A DNA stretch of 64,000 nt from Zygnema cylindricum (GCA_037447655.1 JBBHKE010002488.1:195536-259535); one strand, 5' to 3'; numbered from the stretch's first letter, positions 25,180 to 39,955 are shown. Numbers and translations are program-made. Notes: generated by a model from the sequence alone, not told the origin.

Positions 25180-25287
25180 TATGTATTTAGGACTGAAAAA
25201 CACACTTATACTATAGTGCTTCATTACGGAGCCTATGTATTTAGGACTGAGAAACACACTTATACTATGGTGCTTCATTACGGAGCC
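25180..25287. repeat. 54-bp tandem duplication
   Basis: Units at 25180-25233 and 25234-25287 (TATGTATTTAGGACTGA..) differ at about two sites. Confidence 0.93.
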
Positions 25288-25533
25288 TTCGTGCCTGGGA
25301 AGGCCAATGCCTGCATTATGTAGTGACCCTCAAAGTCTAACAAGACAAGAAAGTTAACGATCCCAAAACATCATTTCCTAGCAGGGAAGCCGCAATCAAC
25401 ATATTGCTATCCTTTATCAATCAAGGAAGCATAAGATGGGAATAGACCTGTAACCTGTTATATAGTACAGCACATTCAGTTACCCTCCATTTTCAGAAAC
25501 ATAGCCACTTTTCTGAAAAACAACAATGAATGG
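25288..25533 (-). other. Probable 3' UTR of the channel gene
   Basis: Non-coding sequence directly after the TAA at 25534; the polyadenylation site was not identified. Confidence 0.4.
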
Positions 25534-28500
25534 TTACATAAGGACAAACACTAGATCGCGGGAAGTTACAATTATATCCCGGGAGGGATTTGTATGCACA
25601 AAGGGCACTGGTGCCCCTTTGGTACCTTCGGCTCGGAATAGCCCCAGCGCTAGCATGCCCCTCTCATGCAGCAAGTGGCCCAACAAATCGCCGTATGTGG
25701 CCCCGTCGCAGTCAGCTGGCACACATATTTGTTGCAGCTGCCTCGACCTCTCATTTTCGCTTTTTCTACTGTATGATCCGTCCGCAGGCCCTCCAGTCAA
25801 CAATTGCTCAACGATACCACTCACATTTCTGTTGTAGAAATTAGCATAACTGCAAGTACAAGGGGATGGCATGTGAACGAGCATAAGCGATCATAAAGGA
25901 ACAATTATCAAAGTGTGAGAAAGCAGCGGAGCAGGAAAAACTTAAAAACATTCGCTCAACCAGTTGCTGGAAAGAATTTGACGTTTCGCCTGTAAAGATT
26001 GTTTGTTAGCTCGTCCATAAACCTCTGTTGAAACAACCACTCACGTCATGAAGGAGAGGCCTGTGGGACAGAAGGCTTTGCCTGACTGGTATGCAGGACA
26101 AAACTGGTACACAGCTTCACGGTTTCGCAAGTAAGTAGTTCGTGACAAATGCTGGCGTTGCAACACCCACTTTGGCCGCAAATATTGGAAGGCGAGCTCG
26201 TGCTGCAATTCCACCACCAGTCTCTCTCCAGAGCCTACGAGACGTTCCACACTGGCTGCAATAACCAGGTTGTCAGCGTCGCCTCCATGGTCATCCACGG
26301 CCATGTCTGCCGCACTGCCGAGCTCTCCTCCCTCGTCATTATTTTCTGGGTAGCCTTCTCCGCACAAGACCAAAACTTTGGCTCCAGAAGCCAGCCCCAA
26401 CAATAATGAGAAAGAAATTGAAAATACAAGAGAAAAGGAAAAAAAGAATTTTCATAGCAAAATAGTGAGCAGTTTTGTTGATGAAAACACGAACTTGCAA
26501 AAAATGTTGACTATAACATGATATGAATTTTACAGCAGAGTATAAAGTATGGGCCCACCTGCTTGGACCACTCCAGCTCTCATCAGGGTGAGCTCATGCA
26601 TCGGAGAGCCCGATACAAAGTAAACCCCCGCAAAAAGGCCAAGACAGCCCCATTCCTCTGTTGTGGGCCGTGTTTTGCAGAGGAAGACAACTGGACTTTC
26701 AGGAAACAAACCCTTTCGCAGATGGGCAACAAAATGATAGAGGTTATAGGGCCAAGTCTTTGTGACACATACAAGAATGTGTGGCTTGCTCAACTGAACA
26801 ACTTGCAAAGTGTTAGCAGCAAGATGCTCCTCTATTTGAGAATGCTTCCTTGAGAGAATGGCCGGATGAGGTCTCTCTTGAAGAATTGGGGGCGGCCAGG
26901 TCAGGAGCTTTTCTACTGCATCCTCCATACTCATCTTCTCTACTCGTTCACCCCCTAACTCTGATGAATGTTCACGTTCTGTTTTATCTCTTGCCGCCTC
27001 TGAATTTCTATCCGCCACACGGTGGGCAGCCCTTTCCAGGTGCATCACCAGCTGAGTTTCGCGTACTTCTCCCACTTTTTCTGCCTGGGACTTCAATAAC
27101 GACATCTCTGTCTCATGTGTGTGAAGATCGGATACTTTGCTCCATTTCTGACGGACTTGGTGGAGGGAGTTAATGGCTTGTAAATGCCATGATCGAGAAG
27201 AAAGCTTTGCGTTATGATTCTGTGACTGATGTGGCCTGTTGTGAAGAGTAGGCAAGGTAGTGCAGGAGGAGTACCAGCCTTCGAGACCCATCCAGTTTTT
27301 CTGCTTTTCTTTGAAATTCGAAACCATTTCGGCAGTTCGAATGTTATCAGCGATAACAAGACCCGTGTCCAAAGAGCCAATAATATGTCCCTTGGGAAAT
27401 AAAAACACATGGCGACTTTTATCTAAAACCACATCAAGAGCAAACAACATCACGTTGAACTGGAAATAACAGAATTCAGCAACCTGCAAAAACAACCAAA
27501 GACCGAATAGCCCTTCAGCATCTAAAAAGTGCGGACAGCAGGCTGCTTGCAAACAAAATCTGCTCTATGAAACCATTCATTAGAGGGGACATCACCTCTT
27601 CAAAGCGCATTCCATAGAATGCGTCAGGTAGAAGCACTGGAAATATTTCCTGAAGGTGGCCACGATAATAGTCGAACATGAAATGATTGTATAGGGGCTT
27701 AGTAACATAGAGACCGGGCCGAAACAGGTTGGTGATAAAGGTGGTGATGCCCTTAATGTGGCAGCTGTCAACAGAAGAGGTTTAATGAGTCTTTTGAAAA
27801 GAACAGTGAATGAATGACAACGACATGTTTGCTTCTGGGTGATATAAAGGCACTAGCTTAGTTGATCCTTCAACTATACTGCTGCCACATGGTTAGATAA
27901 CAAAAATATTACAATCATTATTACTGGTATTACTACAATTATTACTGTTAGTTTTTCACTCATACCCTCCATTTGGAAATCTAATAAAGCTCCGTCTCAC
28001 CATTGCCATCAAAACATCAGGACCACAGACCTTCCCTTGAATTTTAAACCAACAACTGAAATGCTTACAACAACAGAGTCTGATGCAGGAAATATTTTTC
28101 GACCACAAGTACCTGCTAGCCAGAAGTTTATAATGAAAAGCTTCTGGGCAGACAATATCATTAGTCATCCCCATTTCGTCCCAAACTGCGCTGTGTGCTG
28201 TGGCAGGATCTGCGACTTCCACAATAATTCTCACAGAATGTCCACAGTATCGTCGAATCGACAAAGCTTGAACCATTTGTGAAGAGTCATCAGCATCTCC
28301 ATCCTGAAATGAAGTCGAGAACATCAAGCAATAGAACAACTTTAAAAACAGCCTTGAGTCATCAAAAGCCTGTCAGTTCCCATACCTGAAAAAGACCAGC
28401 TTTCAGCTAATGACATCTAAGAACTGTCGGTGAACTTCCTTGGTAAGAAACAGCTGCAGGAAAATAGAGAATTGTGGAAGATAATGGTATATGGAGTAAC

Positions 28501-31500
28501 TGGGAACAATGTCCATAACAACTTGAATTGTCTATCGCAAAATATTACCCGGTCAGAAAGGAGTCATTCATTTACAACACACCTTAGTATAGGTGTTGCC
28601 AAGAACATAAATAGCTGTTGCACGGCGAGCATTTGTCCGATTTAAGTCATCACGGTTTAACGGGGAACCTTCCATAAAGTCCACATGCCCATTGTAAAGA
28701 GACAACAAACACTTCATTTCAAACCTGAATTCACAACAGACAAGTGAGTTAAGTCAGTAAGAAACCACAAAGCAGGATTGTAACGCATTCCTGAAATGAT
28801 ATGGTCACCATGGATGTAGAACCTGAGTCTGCAACTGAGTCGTTCTATAAAGAATACTCGACTCACTTGTAAAACAGATCCAAACATTTGAGGGTGTATG
28901 TTTTGGATGGTTAAAGAACTAAGAAAGGAAAGTGTAAAAAAAACCATCTTAACTCTCTCTTCTGGATGCCGTCAAAAGTAAAGAGTCCTTCAAAGACATT
29001 GCCTCTGTTAATTGCTATGACAGCATTACTACATGAAAACCATTTCCTCGTGGCTACATGCTTGAATTCGAGAAGCTTCCAGCCCTTCATCGACATATGC
29101 CTTGCACACCCATGGCAACTTTGTTGCCAGTCAAAGACATATATCTTAACCTTTTTATGACCAAAATATCTATTCCTGGAATTGCGTTCAAACTCTCCAA
29201 TTTTCATCTATGTTCGGAAGTTTCATTCAGTTCTATGGAGCCTTTTTGCTGCTATGAGGTAACCAAGCAACTATGCTTCTACTAGAGCTGATGTGTTTTT
29301 TTGGCTCTCGGGGATGTATAACTGTCAAGCTTCTCACTACAACATTAGAACTGAAGATCACACTCTTAGATCTTGATTGGTTTTGACTGAAAACAAATAA
29401 CTAACTCCCACAACAATGTGCAGTGTACTTGACCAGCAAAAATAACATTTTTCATTGTTGAGAATTTCTTGCACATGGACCGAGTGTTCAACAAAACGTC
29501 AAAAGGTACACACCAACTCTACTGGAACCCTGATAGGACAAGCAGCTTCCCACTTACGTCGGTTTATATGGCACCATAATTGTGACTCGCAGAGGATATG
29601 CTACAAGATCTGTAAAGAAAAACAAGCTGGCAGCAGGTTCAGCAGCCTGCACCCTTGCCAGCTACCACAAGAAGATTTGGCAAAATTAAGTGCAAAATAG
29701 AGCTCAAAGTAGAAAGACGAACTGACAAGAATTAAGGGTCACCTCAATAACAGGACGGCACCAAGTAATTTTCACAAGTGAAACAAATAACTTGAGAAAA
29801 AAGAAAGATTCAATTGATAGGGATACGACAAGATGTGAATGATGAGTCAATATGACAGTGTAAAGTCTATAACTGTTCATTAGTGAAAAAATAACTTACC
29901 TCTCACAATGAAAAAGCCCTAATTTCTGCTTTCTCTAGAAAACGGCTACACCCTGCAAGACCTTTCATCCAGTTAACTGCTTCATGCAAAGAATGGACAG
30001 GGTAAAGAGCAACTAGAAACATCAGCTCGTATTACACATGAATAAGAACATGTTCTCTCTTCCTAATTGGTACCATTTCATGCATTAACTGACTCCTTGG
30101 ATCTTCAATGTTTTAAAGTTTCCAGCTTTGGAGGGCAACACATTCTAGATAAGAGCATTTTCTCAACATACAAGACCATATATAATCTGGATAAAACTGT
30201 AAGACTCTTGGATTGACCTGGGTAGAGTGAGTGATGATCGGAAAAAAGACTAACAATGGGGCCAATACCATATTAGGCGCACGTCGACAAACTTTGCCAT
30301 AATGATGAACAAGTGCCAAGACACCTTACAAATGGCAAACAGCACAACATCTGGCACAGGATACCACATTACTATACCATGATACATGTGCCATGCAGTA
30401 TGAATAACCAGGAAAAAGAGTGCATTGATGTTGACAGAAAAGGAGCAAACATTCAATCAACATGTAACATTATTGCAAAGCTTATACTGCAGTTACTAAT
30501 GGGCCATTGAACAGAATTGATTTTTTAGAAGGTGCTCAATTTCTTGTTGTATTTTATAGAAAAGGGTATATGTTATTTAAAACGTTTACTTAGAAAATTA
30601 CTGTTTGAAAAGCATCCAACCAAACCGCTTTGCACAATGACTAGAATTGGGCAACACAACGCACCAAAAATCAAAACTCTGGCCAGTGCATAGACAAAAA
30701 GGTTAATGAAAAACTTTGAGCAGTAATTCAGAGAAAAGGCCAAGCCTAGTTTCAGCAACAGCCATGTCAGATAGCATGACGACTACCATTGCACTTGACG
30801 GGCTTTTTGGGCAGGGCAAACTACAACATCATCCAGGTGGTGAATTCTGCAGAAAAGTGTGGGAAAGTGAGAACAATTATCTATGCAGGAATATAGGTTG
30901 CTGGAGTGTACCTGCATCATGATCTGGGTGATAAACTGCATATAAAAAATCCGTCATCGTCCGATACGAAATATTTCCACAAAAAATAAGGTACCGGGAG
31001 TTCAAAAGACGATATGACAAAGCATGTCCACCATAGGGGCTGCACAACAAAACATGCTCCCTGAAAATGAAAAAATGTGATGTACTTGCAGCGTCTCTAA
31101 CCCTCCAAACCTCTACCCCAAAGATGTTAAACCTATGATGAGAAGAATCAGGAACTAAAACAGAGTTGGCCATTTAGGCTGCCATGGAGTTTTAAACAAG
31201 CTATACACCGCTTGATCATCAAACTCTCCTGTCTTAATGAACAGCTCCTACCACTAAATACTGTTCCACAAAACATACTCATCAAAACTTCAATACATCC
31301 AATCTTATACAAAATTGCGTGTGTGAACTTCTTTTAGCTGCAGATACTGATATGAATAAGTGCGCGAAGGAAGCTTCACATTCAAGATTCTCCTGTGTGA
31401 AGGTTTACCTTCTTGAGGCAACGTCCAAAATCTTGTTAATCTGGACAGGGATAATTACAAGGGTAGTCACGATAATCAATATGACTACCAGACGTCCCCA

Positions 31501-34500
31501 TGATGTATTTGGGGTAATGTCTCCGTAACCAACTGTGGAGACCTGCATTCAATTTCAGCACTCAACTTCCACTAACGATATGGAGCTTGATAATGTACCT
31601 TTCTAAACATCCACCAATTCAAACTCAGGCACACAATAGACTGCGATATTATGCAGATTCATTATATCTGTACAAGATTTCAGTTACTTTTTACAAGAAA
31701 CAACAACGAACATGAATCGCATTGACCGGTGTGACCTGATGCAATTCTCCCATTTCACAGGCCACAACAAATATTTAGATCAGCCACAAGATCCCTTGGG
31801 CCCAGCCCAGATCCTCATAAACCAACAAGCAAAATTTTAGCGACGGGGAGCACTGCAAAAGGCGTAAAAATCAAATAGTTCCCCCAAGGATGCTTTGTGC
31901 AAACCGTGACGACAACAAAATAAAGCGCGTCATAATAGTTAATGCAGCCGATCGTAGGGCAGCCTAATTCTGTTAGCTCCGATTGCGATAAAGCAAGTCT
32001 TTCAACCCACTGGAAAACACCCGCAGCAACAAAAACTGCCACAAATAACCCCACAAATAGCACTGGCTAGAGTTGGAGTCAATATGAATTTGACCGCAAT
32101 TGCACATTGCCTTGCAAGATGAAATGTTGGAATGCAGCCACATTGGGTTTTCACAAATAGTTTTCATTGGCTACTTTGAGTAATGCGGGTAGTGCAATTT
32201 CCCACTCAAAAACTGCACATGGATTTACTCATAGCAAAAATGCTTTGTGTGAAGCAATGACTGTAGAGAAGAAATTTTAGCTGCTGCTGAGCCTAGTCAA
32301 CTGGAGTCCAACAAGATAACAGAGGGGAAAACCCAAACAGCAGACTGGTTGCTGATCTTTCGCATGCAGGACCCACTACTACAAATTGATGATAGACATG
32401 TGCCAACAACTTCCAACAAAATCAGACAAGCAGGAGAAGAGGTTTAGGATCCTCACCAATACCGAGAAGGTATACAAATAGCAACAGACACTCTTGTACA
32501 ATAGCGCTTTTCACCAGACCCATGGATTTCAGATCGCCTACAGGTCTGCAAACCTCCAGCAAACGAAGAGGAGTTAAAACCACAGAGCCCGATACAAATA
32601 AATATAACTTTAGACAACCTACTGTAGCAACTGTACTGCCCAGCCAAGCGTGGCTCAACTTTAACCAGCGATGATATCTCATTACAAATCTTGAATCATA
32701 ACTGTGCACTATACGTAGAACACTACACTCCCAATCGCTGTTAGTGTCGATAAAGTTAATTCAGCAGCGGATTTTTCGATCGAAAATCATAATATAGTAC
32801 ACTATTTAAGGGTGTGGACAACCAGCCACCATGTTTCCTTACATTAAAGTAGTACTACAGATTCTAATATCGCATTGCAACAAAGGCACTGGTGTTTTAC
32901 AACCCATCAACCTCATAACCACAAATGAGGGCAGCACAATTTATCAGTCTTCCTTGTAAACCACTTGAAGAGCAATGCTTTTAAGGAGAATGCTGTTTGT
33001 ACAGCAATATTTTTGCAGATAAAGGCAAAAATAGTGGGTGTCCTACAAAGGTAGCCAAAGCTTTCTTCTATTGGCCCTCTATATGAGCAATTCAAAAAGA
33101 GCGCAAGAAACGTTTATAAATTATTTTGAATTTTTTTTGCGGAGGAAAACCAGGACATTTCTATCAAAACAAACTTAAAACTAGATGTTTGAAGTCATTT
33201 GTAATGCATTGGCTGAAGAATATTTTTTCTCCCTTCACTGTGTATGTGCTAAAGCTAAACAAATTTTAGTATTTCCCTGTGAAGTTATGCTTAACGTTAG
33301 TGTGTCTTTCTTCGTGAAGTATCTTTTAAAAAATGTTGATTCTAACCCGATGTCCATAACAATAAAAAGAATTTGCACCGTTTTCCTGGTTGCAGGTATA
33401 CTCTTTACAATAAACAATCATCACCCCACATCACAATGAAACAGTGAAAACATCTACCTAAAAAGGAACAACAACGAAACTATTTGCAGAAAACAATGGT
33501 TGTTGGCAATCACAGAGTTTTGTGTACGTAGAACTCTGGAACGTAGATGTTGTTTAACAAAAATAGAACTTGTGAGTGATATTACAAGTGAAATACATGG
33601 CGATGTCATAACTATCACGGCCCTTATTAACAACGTCATATCTGCCTCAAACTTACAGAGAATGCCAACACAGTTCCTTTGCCCTCAATTTCCTCAGCAC
33701 TCAACCTTCCATAATAATAGACTGCTCGCTCTTGCATGCTTCAAACATTGTTTTCAAGTTGGCTAATGTACTACTTTACGTAGACATTCACATTTATCCT
33801 ATTTTTGGGAAAAGAAAAAGACGCCCAATATCTTCACTGCAACAGGTGAATTTCTCAAAATATGTAGGGAGCAAGAATTACCTCAAGAGCCTTATGAAAA
33901 GAAGAATTTGAGTTATTGCGCCTGCATTTCGATGGTTGCTGCCACCACCACAATAATAAAATGATCTGAACAACTTTTACAGATGGCAATGCCTTAAGTA
34001 ATATTTTGAGGCGAGAACAGAATATTTCGAGAAACCTAGGTTTAGCTCAAGTTAGCATTTATTTGAGAAAAAATGGTGTGCAAAAGTAAGAAAAGGCGTT
34101 GCAGAGTTTTAAGGTGCAGAATGCCTAGTCTCCTTGGTGTAATGGGGTCTGTGTTTCCATTTTCACCCCTGATAAAATCTATTCTTGATTCACCTACAGT
34201 ATTACCGTTACTGTCACTGGGACAAAAACGTCAAACATACAAACTTCGTTAATCCAAAATTTAGAAAACGGCCAATTGATCACTGCCTAAAAACCAATAT
34301 GAGATCTCCATTTTGGGTTACTATTGTGGAACTAGAAAATATTTATTTAAACTATGAATTTTGTATAAATTGCAGAAACAAAACACTACGCCTGCCTGTC
34401 ATCAGATTGCCCAGATTGAACGCTGAAGATATGACTTGTGCGACCAAACAAGGCACCAGCTGTCAGATGCCTGCATCAATGGTCATTTTCAATCTGGGAG

Positions 34501-37500
34501 TCCAAGAACCACATCTGGTCAAAATCAGCTCAGACAACGTCTTCTGATCTGATATATTCAACATCTAAATTACAGTGTAGTCCAAATCCAAGTCCATCTA
34601 AAATTTGGGTAATTGAAGGTACTTATCTAGTGTCTATTAAGCAAATCTGGAAGCACGCAGAAATGTTAAGAAACCAAAGAAAAGATTAAGATAGACCACA
34701 AATGTAGGCATTTTCATTGGTCGCACTACTAGCATGATGGTAAGTGGAAGAAAATATCAACTAAATATCGTCAGTCAAAGAGGTTACAAGTTACCTGAAG
34801 TAGAAAATGACATATAGTGAAGTGACAAGGTCGAGGATCCCACTCCATGAAAAAGCATAAGCAAGTCTGACAGGAGCACTGCAGAGATAAAGAGCAGCCA
34901 TACGCACTGGCCATTGTAACCAATCAGTGACCAGTCGTGGCGACAAAAAGGATGATAATTTATATAGCTAGAAAGGACTAAGTAGCCAAAAAAATTGGAC
35001 ACACAATGTATTGTAATTCAGCAGCATGCTCACTGAATACTGTGAATTGAGTCCGCACAGAAGTGTGTGTCTTTAAAATGATAACTCAAGTTAGCACCAT
35101 TCATCACTCCTTTATTTACAGAACATTCATACATAAATGCTGGACTACATTGCCTGTTTTGACCAGAAAATTTCCAATTGTCCTGATATCGATAAGACAT
35201 TCAAATCTACAAAAATAGTTCCAACTATGCCTTAAGAAGAAGTACTAGAAATATGTTTTTATATTGTTCACCAATTCCTCCCAACGATTTTAAACATCTA
35301 AATGTTTTCCGCCCACACCTGGACCTTAGCACTCGAAATAATTGTTTGTCACAAATCTCATCAAACCTACCTGTAAAATTTCACAAAGTAGTCTGCCACA
35401 AAATATATATTGCCAGCTTCTAATGACAGCCGTAAAGAATTTGGCCAACGGTCTACCATAGTCCTGCATTTATCAACAATTGAAATCATAAGAACACACA
35501 ATGACTTTTTTGTGTATTCTTTATATGAAACTCTTCACAATGAATACAAACTATCTGAATTAACACTGCCTCCGCAAACAATGGCTACAAGAGGGGATAT
35601 CCTTACGTTGACGCGACATAAACGCTTACGCTGATTGCAGATGCCATAAACTCAATCTGCAGATGCAGACTAGAACAAGTTATTAGACCCTCGAGAAATG
35701 AGGAGGAACTTAATCATAAAATGCACTTACTAAACTCCCGGTAACTTAGGAATGCCTATGTTGTGCTATACTGGAAAGTGCTCGTGTATAATAACATTGG
35801 GTGCCTTCCATGTATAAATTCCGAGAAGTCTTCTTCTCTTTGTTTAATCAAACAGCAATTGTATAAAAAGAAAAACAGTTTCCAAGAGGACAGAAATAGT
35901 GCATTATCACAGTATACAATCAGAACAACCATCCAAGGCGCATCATGCTTGTGGACTTTTCAGCTGTAGCTTTCTGATATTACCAGAGTCAGGAGTAAAT
36001 AAACTAAAACAAGCACATTACTTCTTCTACTCTGCTTAGTTCTCTATGCAACATCCCAACAATCCTTTCGCCTCCCAAACAGAAAAAAAATCACAAACAG
36101 GCAGTACCAACCTACTCTTAGAGGGTAACATGAAAGAATGAATTAGGAGCTTACAGTTCTGAGAACAAGTGCAACTGGCTTGGATCGAAGGATAGTCCTT
36201 ACTCGAGTTGTCAATGGATATGTTCCATATAAATACGAATCATGATAAATATTTAGAACATCCTGCAAAATGCACCTAGAGCTGCAATGTTCATGTTTAA
36301 CCGGTTGCAGCATTTATGGGCATGGTAAGTTGACTAGGATTCTGCTTTGGTCAGAGGCGCAAGCAGAGATCATTGTTTTATTGGTTAATTGACAGAGTAT
36401 GAAGAAAAATTAAGTAGCGTTTTATATTTCCGCAATTGTTTAATTTGGCAGGGTACAGCAGGTACTGCCTCCTGTTTCAAAGACGAATTCGTATCAACAT
36501 TACATCGGTATGAACCACGTTAGTGATAGTCAGACAGCTGTCACATACGGTGTTTGTAAAGTTATCAGCATTAAAGTATGCGGGAATTAGATGTTGACAG
36601 AACTTCCTAGCACTGTTATTCTTATTTTTTTGCCTATTGAGATGCAGAGAGCTCAAAAGGCAAATTTCTTCAAAATAAAGTTCCAGACATTAGAACACTG
36701 AAATCTTATTTGTAAACGGTCCAAACAAGGCCTGATATCTACAAAACATAACATAATAAAACATTTAATGGTGACATTGGCCTCAGAGATGGTTTGTATT
36801 AAGATTAACAGCAGTTATAGGAATTAAAATGTACATGAACACAGAGGAACGACTTTTAGCATGGTGAATACAAAGCTACAAGGCAAGTAGATAAAACAGA
36901 TTCAACATGAGAAAATCCCACATGTGAAGGGGGAATTAAAGAACCATTTTGTGGCTTATATGGAAAGACAACAAGCAAAATGGAGGCAATTCAGAATCGT
37001 ACTCAAGATGCAGGAACAAGAGAAATTATATTGCTTTCCCTTTGCACCAGTATTGAAAAAAATTTATCATTGTTGCAAATGTTTTACACGTCATTTCTAA
37101 TTCCATGAGATATGGTCGTGAAAGGACAATAGGGTGATCCCATCCTTCTCACGCTCCAATTCTCTTCTGGAGTCACACACCTTATGACATTTCACTATCT
37201 ATAACAATCAATGGCCAAAGCGGAAACCATGTCCACACATCTTACAAAAGTTGGACACAGCAAAACACTTTCTTGGCGAATTTTACCACTTCGTATTTGC
37301 AGACGTTGTTCCACGTGAAAAAATACTGCCAATCAGTCACAGGGCTATTTCCGGCAGACTATAACAACATCAAGCTAAAAAAGATAGACTTCCCTCAACT
37401 ACAAAACTATGGACAGTCAGGGCTTCCTTCATTCGACGCACAAGACAATGACATCTTATCAGGCATTTACCTTCTTCTTATCTAAAACTCTACAGGCAGA

Positions 37501-37961
37501 CTTCCCATCTTTTTATCCTTATCTTCTGTCGGAGTCTACAGAATTTCAATGCCGTGAACTATATGATCAGGCCAGAAATTTCGATGCAATCCAACATCTA
37601 AGTCAGGAGTCATAGTCAGTAGCCGGAGTCAGAGACAAACCTGTTCAGCATTCACAGATTTGGCTTGCTTTGCAGGTGGTTCCAGTTTTGCAAAGGAGTC
37701 GTCAACAGTGTCTTCCAGCCGGTGGATTACTCCATCCACACCCAAACCCGCATCCTCTACGTAGTTGGAAGAAGAAGTATCTGCGCCTGCTTTTAGTTTT
37801 ATGTCCTCCAGGTTCTTTCCATGGTAAAAATGGCCTTGAGGAGATACTTTGAAAGAGCGAGTGGCCGCCATCTGTGAGGAGGAGTTATTTTCCCTTTGTC
37901 TGCCATCAGCAGTCCCCCCTTGTTCTTGAAACGCAGGCACTATCAGCACTATGTCTTCCAT
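25534..37961 (-). CDS. BK/Slo-type K+ channel alpha subunit, 17 exons
   Basis: Exons (minus strand): 37641-37961, 36155-36262, 35607-35656, 35371-35463, 34795-34878, 33882-33938, 32457-32545, 31905-32062, 31409-31542, 30912-31039, exon 11 (uncertain, ends 30787), 28583-28724, 28113-28303, 27596-27764, 26559-27483, 26045-26381 and 25534-25849. Apart from exon 11 all junctions keep phase, giving about 1,111 residues. A 107-residue hydrophilic N-terminus precedes six membrane segments: S1 about 138-160, S2, S3 (SGILDLVTSLYVIFYF), a weakly charged S4 (LLFIRLLRPVGDLK), S5, a pore with TVGYGD at 323-328, and S6. RCK1 has FCGNISYRTM, VDFMEGSPLNRDDLNR and a BK_channel_a-like region; RCK2 begins about 822 (HILVCVTKTWPYNLYHF) and ends NPSRDIIVTSRDLVFVLM at TAA 25534. 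Length and domain order match animal Slo. It should conduct K+ under control of a cytosolic gating ring. No S0 segment and no Asp-rich calcium bowl are visible. Confidence 0.92.
30787..30846 (-). other. Ambiguous exon 11 of the channel gene
   Basis: The protein text LDDVVVCPAQKARQVQW fits the expected second RCK1 strand and joins exon 12 (FEMKCLLSLYNGHVDF) through a GTAGTC donor. Its strong acceptor (CACTTTTCTGCAG, exon start 30846) leaves exons 10 and 11 one nucleotide out of phase. A weaker acceptor (GATGTTGTAG, exon start 30820) gives a 34-nt in-phase exon. A 37-nt alternative (30746-30782) with a GC donor is also in phase. Confidence 0.5.
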
Positions 37962-38316
37962 GATGAACTCTGAATCCCTTTGATTTGGATAACTTCCTCA
38001 CTGGCCGCAATTGAAAACGTAGCGAGAAAACATGCCAACTGGTTATTTGCAGAGAAACACAGATCAGCGGATGGGCGTTTTGCTGCACACAGGGCTAGTC
38101 GCAAACTAAGGGTCAATAAGAACATGCCTATAGCATACACCTCTCGCCATAATTAGCGGAGGTGAAGGAAATTCAAACTATTCAAGTTACAGGAGCCTCC
38201 CAAATCTCCCAGACATTTGTTGCGAGGCTCTTTCTTACTTAATTATTTTTCCAATTTTGACGCCTTCGGCAAACGAGCCCCAAACAAACAAATTTGCGGG
38301 CTACTGTACTGTACAG
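37962..38316 (-). other. Putative 5' UTR and promoter region of the channel gene
   Basis: The frame upstream of ATG 37961 stays open for a short way without an ATG. No clear TATA box. The MITE array begins only about 360 bp upstream, so it may form part of the promoter. Confidence 0.35.
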
Positions 38317-38860
38317 TACACCGCCAATCGTTATTAGCGTTGTGTACGCTAATTCCGTCCCGCTTTTTTTTTTTTATATTCTCCATTAGTGTAGTTCATT
38401 CTATTTTTTTCTTTATTCTATTTAGGGTTATTTTCAGTACGTTGTCTGTTAAATAGAGTGGTGTACGGTCAGTGTCAGACCGTACATAAATGTACCTTTT
38501 TAAGTTAAAAAGTACAATAAATTAGTTTTAGTAACCGCGGACGAATGAGAATGTGCATTCTAAAAAGGAAAAAAAACCAGGTCGTAAAAATTCCCGCTCG
38601 CACATATTCGTCCGACAGCCGCGTTTCGACCGTGTGAATGTACGATTTGTGTACGATTTGTCAGATTTTGTACGAATACCTATATTAGTGTACACATGTT
38701 TGCGACCGACATTTTTTTTTTCAAAGATCCAAATTACCATAACCAAACAATTAGAATGTATGATTTTTTCCAAAATTTTTAAATTCTTAAATAGCGTACA
38801 CCACGGTAATTATTTTTATACGCTAAAAAAACTTACACGCTAATAACGATTGGCGGTGTA
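38317..38860. mobile_element. TA-flanked element 1 of a five-element array
   Basis: Ends TACACCGCCAATCGTTATTA and ..AATAACGATTGGCGGTGTA are inverted repeats. Inside lies GTGTACGGTCAGTGTCAGAC followed by its near-complement, and TCGTCCGACAGCCGCGTTTC. Confidence 0.85.
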
Positions 38861-38868
38861 CAGTACAG

Positions 38869-39402
38869 TACACCGTGAATCGTTATTCGCGTAAAGGTTT
38901 CTTTAGCGTGTAGGAACAATTACCGTTATTTACGCTAATTGAGAATTTGGATTTTTTCATACATACTGGATATTTACTTATACTAATTTGGATTTAAAAA
39001 AAAATAAACACCCGCCCCAAACTTGTTTACACTAATACAGGTTCTATTTAAAATCTGACAAATCGTACACAAATCGTACGTTCACACAGTCGAAACGCGG
39101 TTACCAGATGAATATGTGAGAACGTGATTTTTGACAACCCGATTGCATCCCTTTTTTAGAGCGCATATTCTCATGCGTCCGTGGTTTCTAAAACCCATTA
39201 ATTATACTTTCTCACTTAAAAAGGTACATTTTTGTACGGTCTGACACTGACCGTACAACACTCTCTTTAGATGATAAAAATTGGAAAAGAACCCTAAATG
39301 GCGTAAAAGAAAAAACAGAATAATTTATGCTGTTTAAGAATTTGGGGAAAAAAAAAGGTACCTTAAATAGCGTCCATTACGCCAATACCGATTCACGGTG
39401 TA
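38869..39402. mobile_element. TA-flanked element 2 (inverted relative to element 1)
   Basis: Starts TACACCGTGAATCGTTATTC and ends ..ACCGATTCACGGTGTA. Its centre is the reverse complement of element 1's (GTCGAAACGCGG). The spacer from element 1 is CAGTACAG. Confidence 0.85.
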
Positions 39403-39415
39403 CTGTACTGTACAG

Positions 39416-39618
39416 TACACCGTCGATCGTATTTAGCGTGTAGAAATTATTAGAGTAAAGAAAAAATTAGCGTCATTAATTCTAATTAAGTGCCAGGAGA
39501 CGTGGCAAATTATGGTCCACGTCCTTAAATAGCGTCATTTATTCTATTTAAGGTTCAAGGGTCAAAATTTAGGGGCGCCGAATTAGTGTTCAACACGCTA
39601 AATACGATCGACGGTGTA
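39416..39618. mobile_element. TA-flanked element 3 (short)
   Basis: About 200 bp with ends TACACCGTCGATCGTATTTA and ..TAAATACGATCGACGGTGTA, a nearly perfect 20-bp inverted repeat. The spacer before it is CTGTACTGTACAG. Confidence 0.9.
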
Positions 39619-39626
39619 CTGTACTG

Positions 39627-39955
39627 TACACCGCCAATCGTTATTAGCGTTGTGTACACTAATTCCGTCCAGCTTTTTTTTTTTTATATTCTCCTCCCAC
39701 ATATTCGTCCGACAGCCGCGTTTCGACCGTGTGAATGTACGATTTGTGTACGATTAGTCAGATTTTGTTTGGAGACCTATATTAGTGTAAGCATGTTTGC
39801 GACCGACATTTTTTTTTTCAAAGATCCAAATTACCATAATCAAACAATTAGAATGTATGAATTTTTCCAAAATTTTCAAATTCTTAAATAGCGTACACCA
39901 CTAAAATTAATATTATACGCTAATCAAACTCCCACGCTAATAACGATTGGCGGTA
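39627..39955. mobile_element. TA-flanked element 4, deletion derivative of element 1
   Basis: Shares element 1's left arm and centre (CATATTCGTCCGACAGCCGC) but lacks the segment between; it ends ..AACGATTGGCGGTA. Confidence 0.8.
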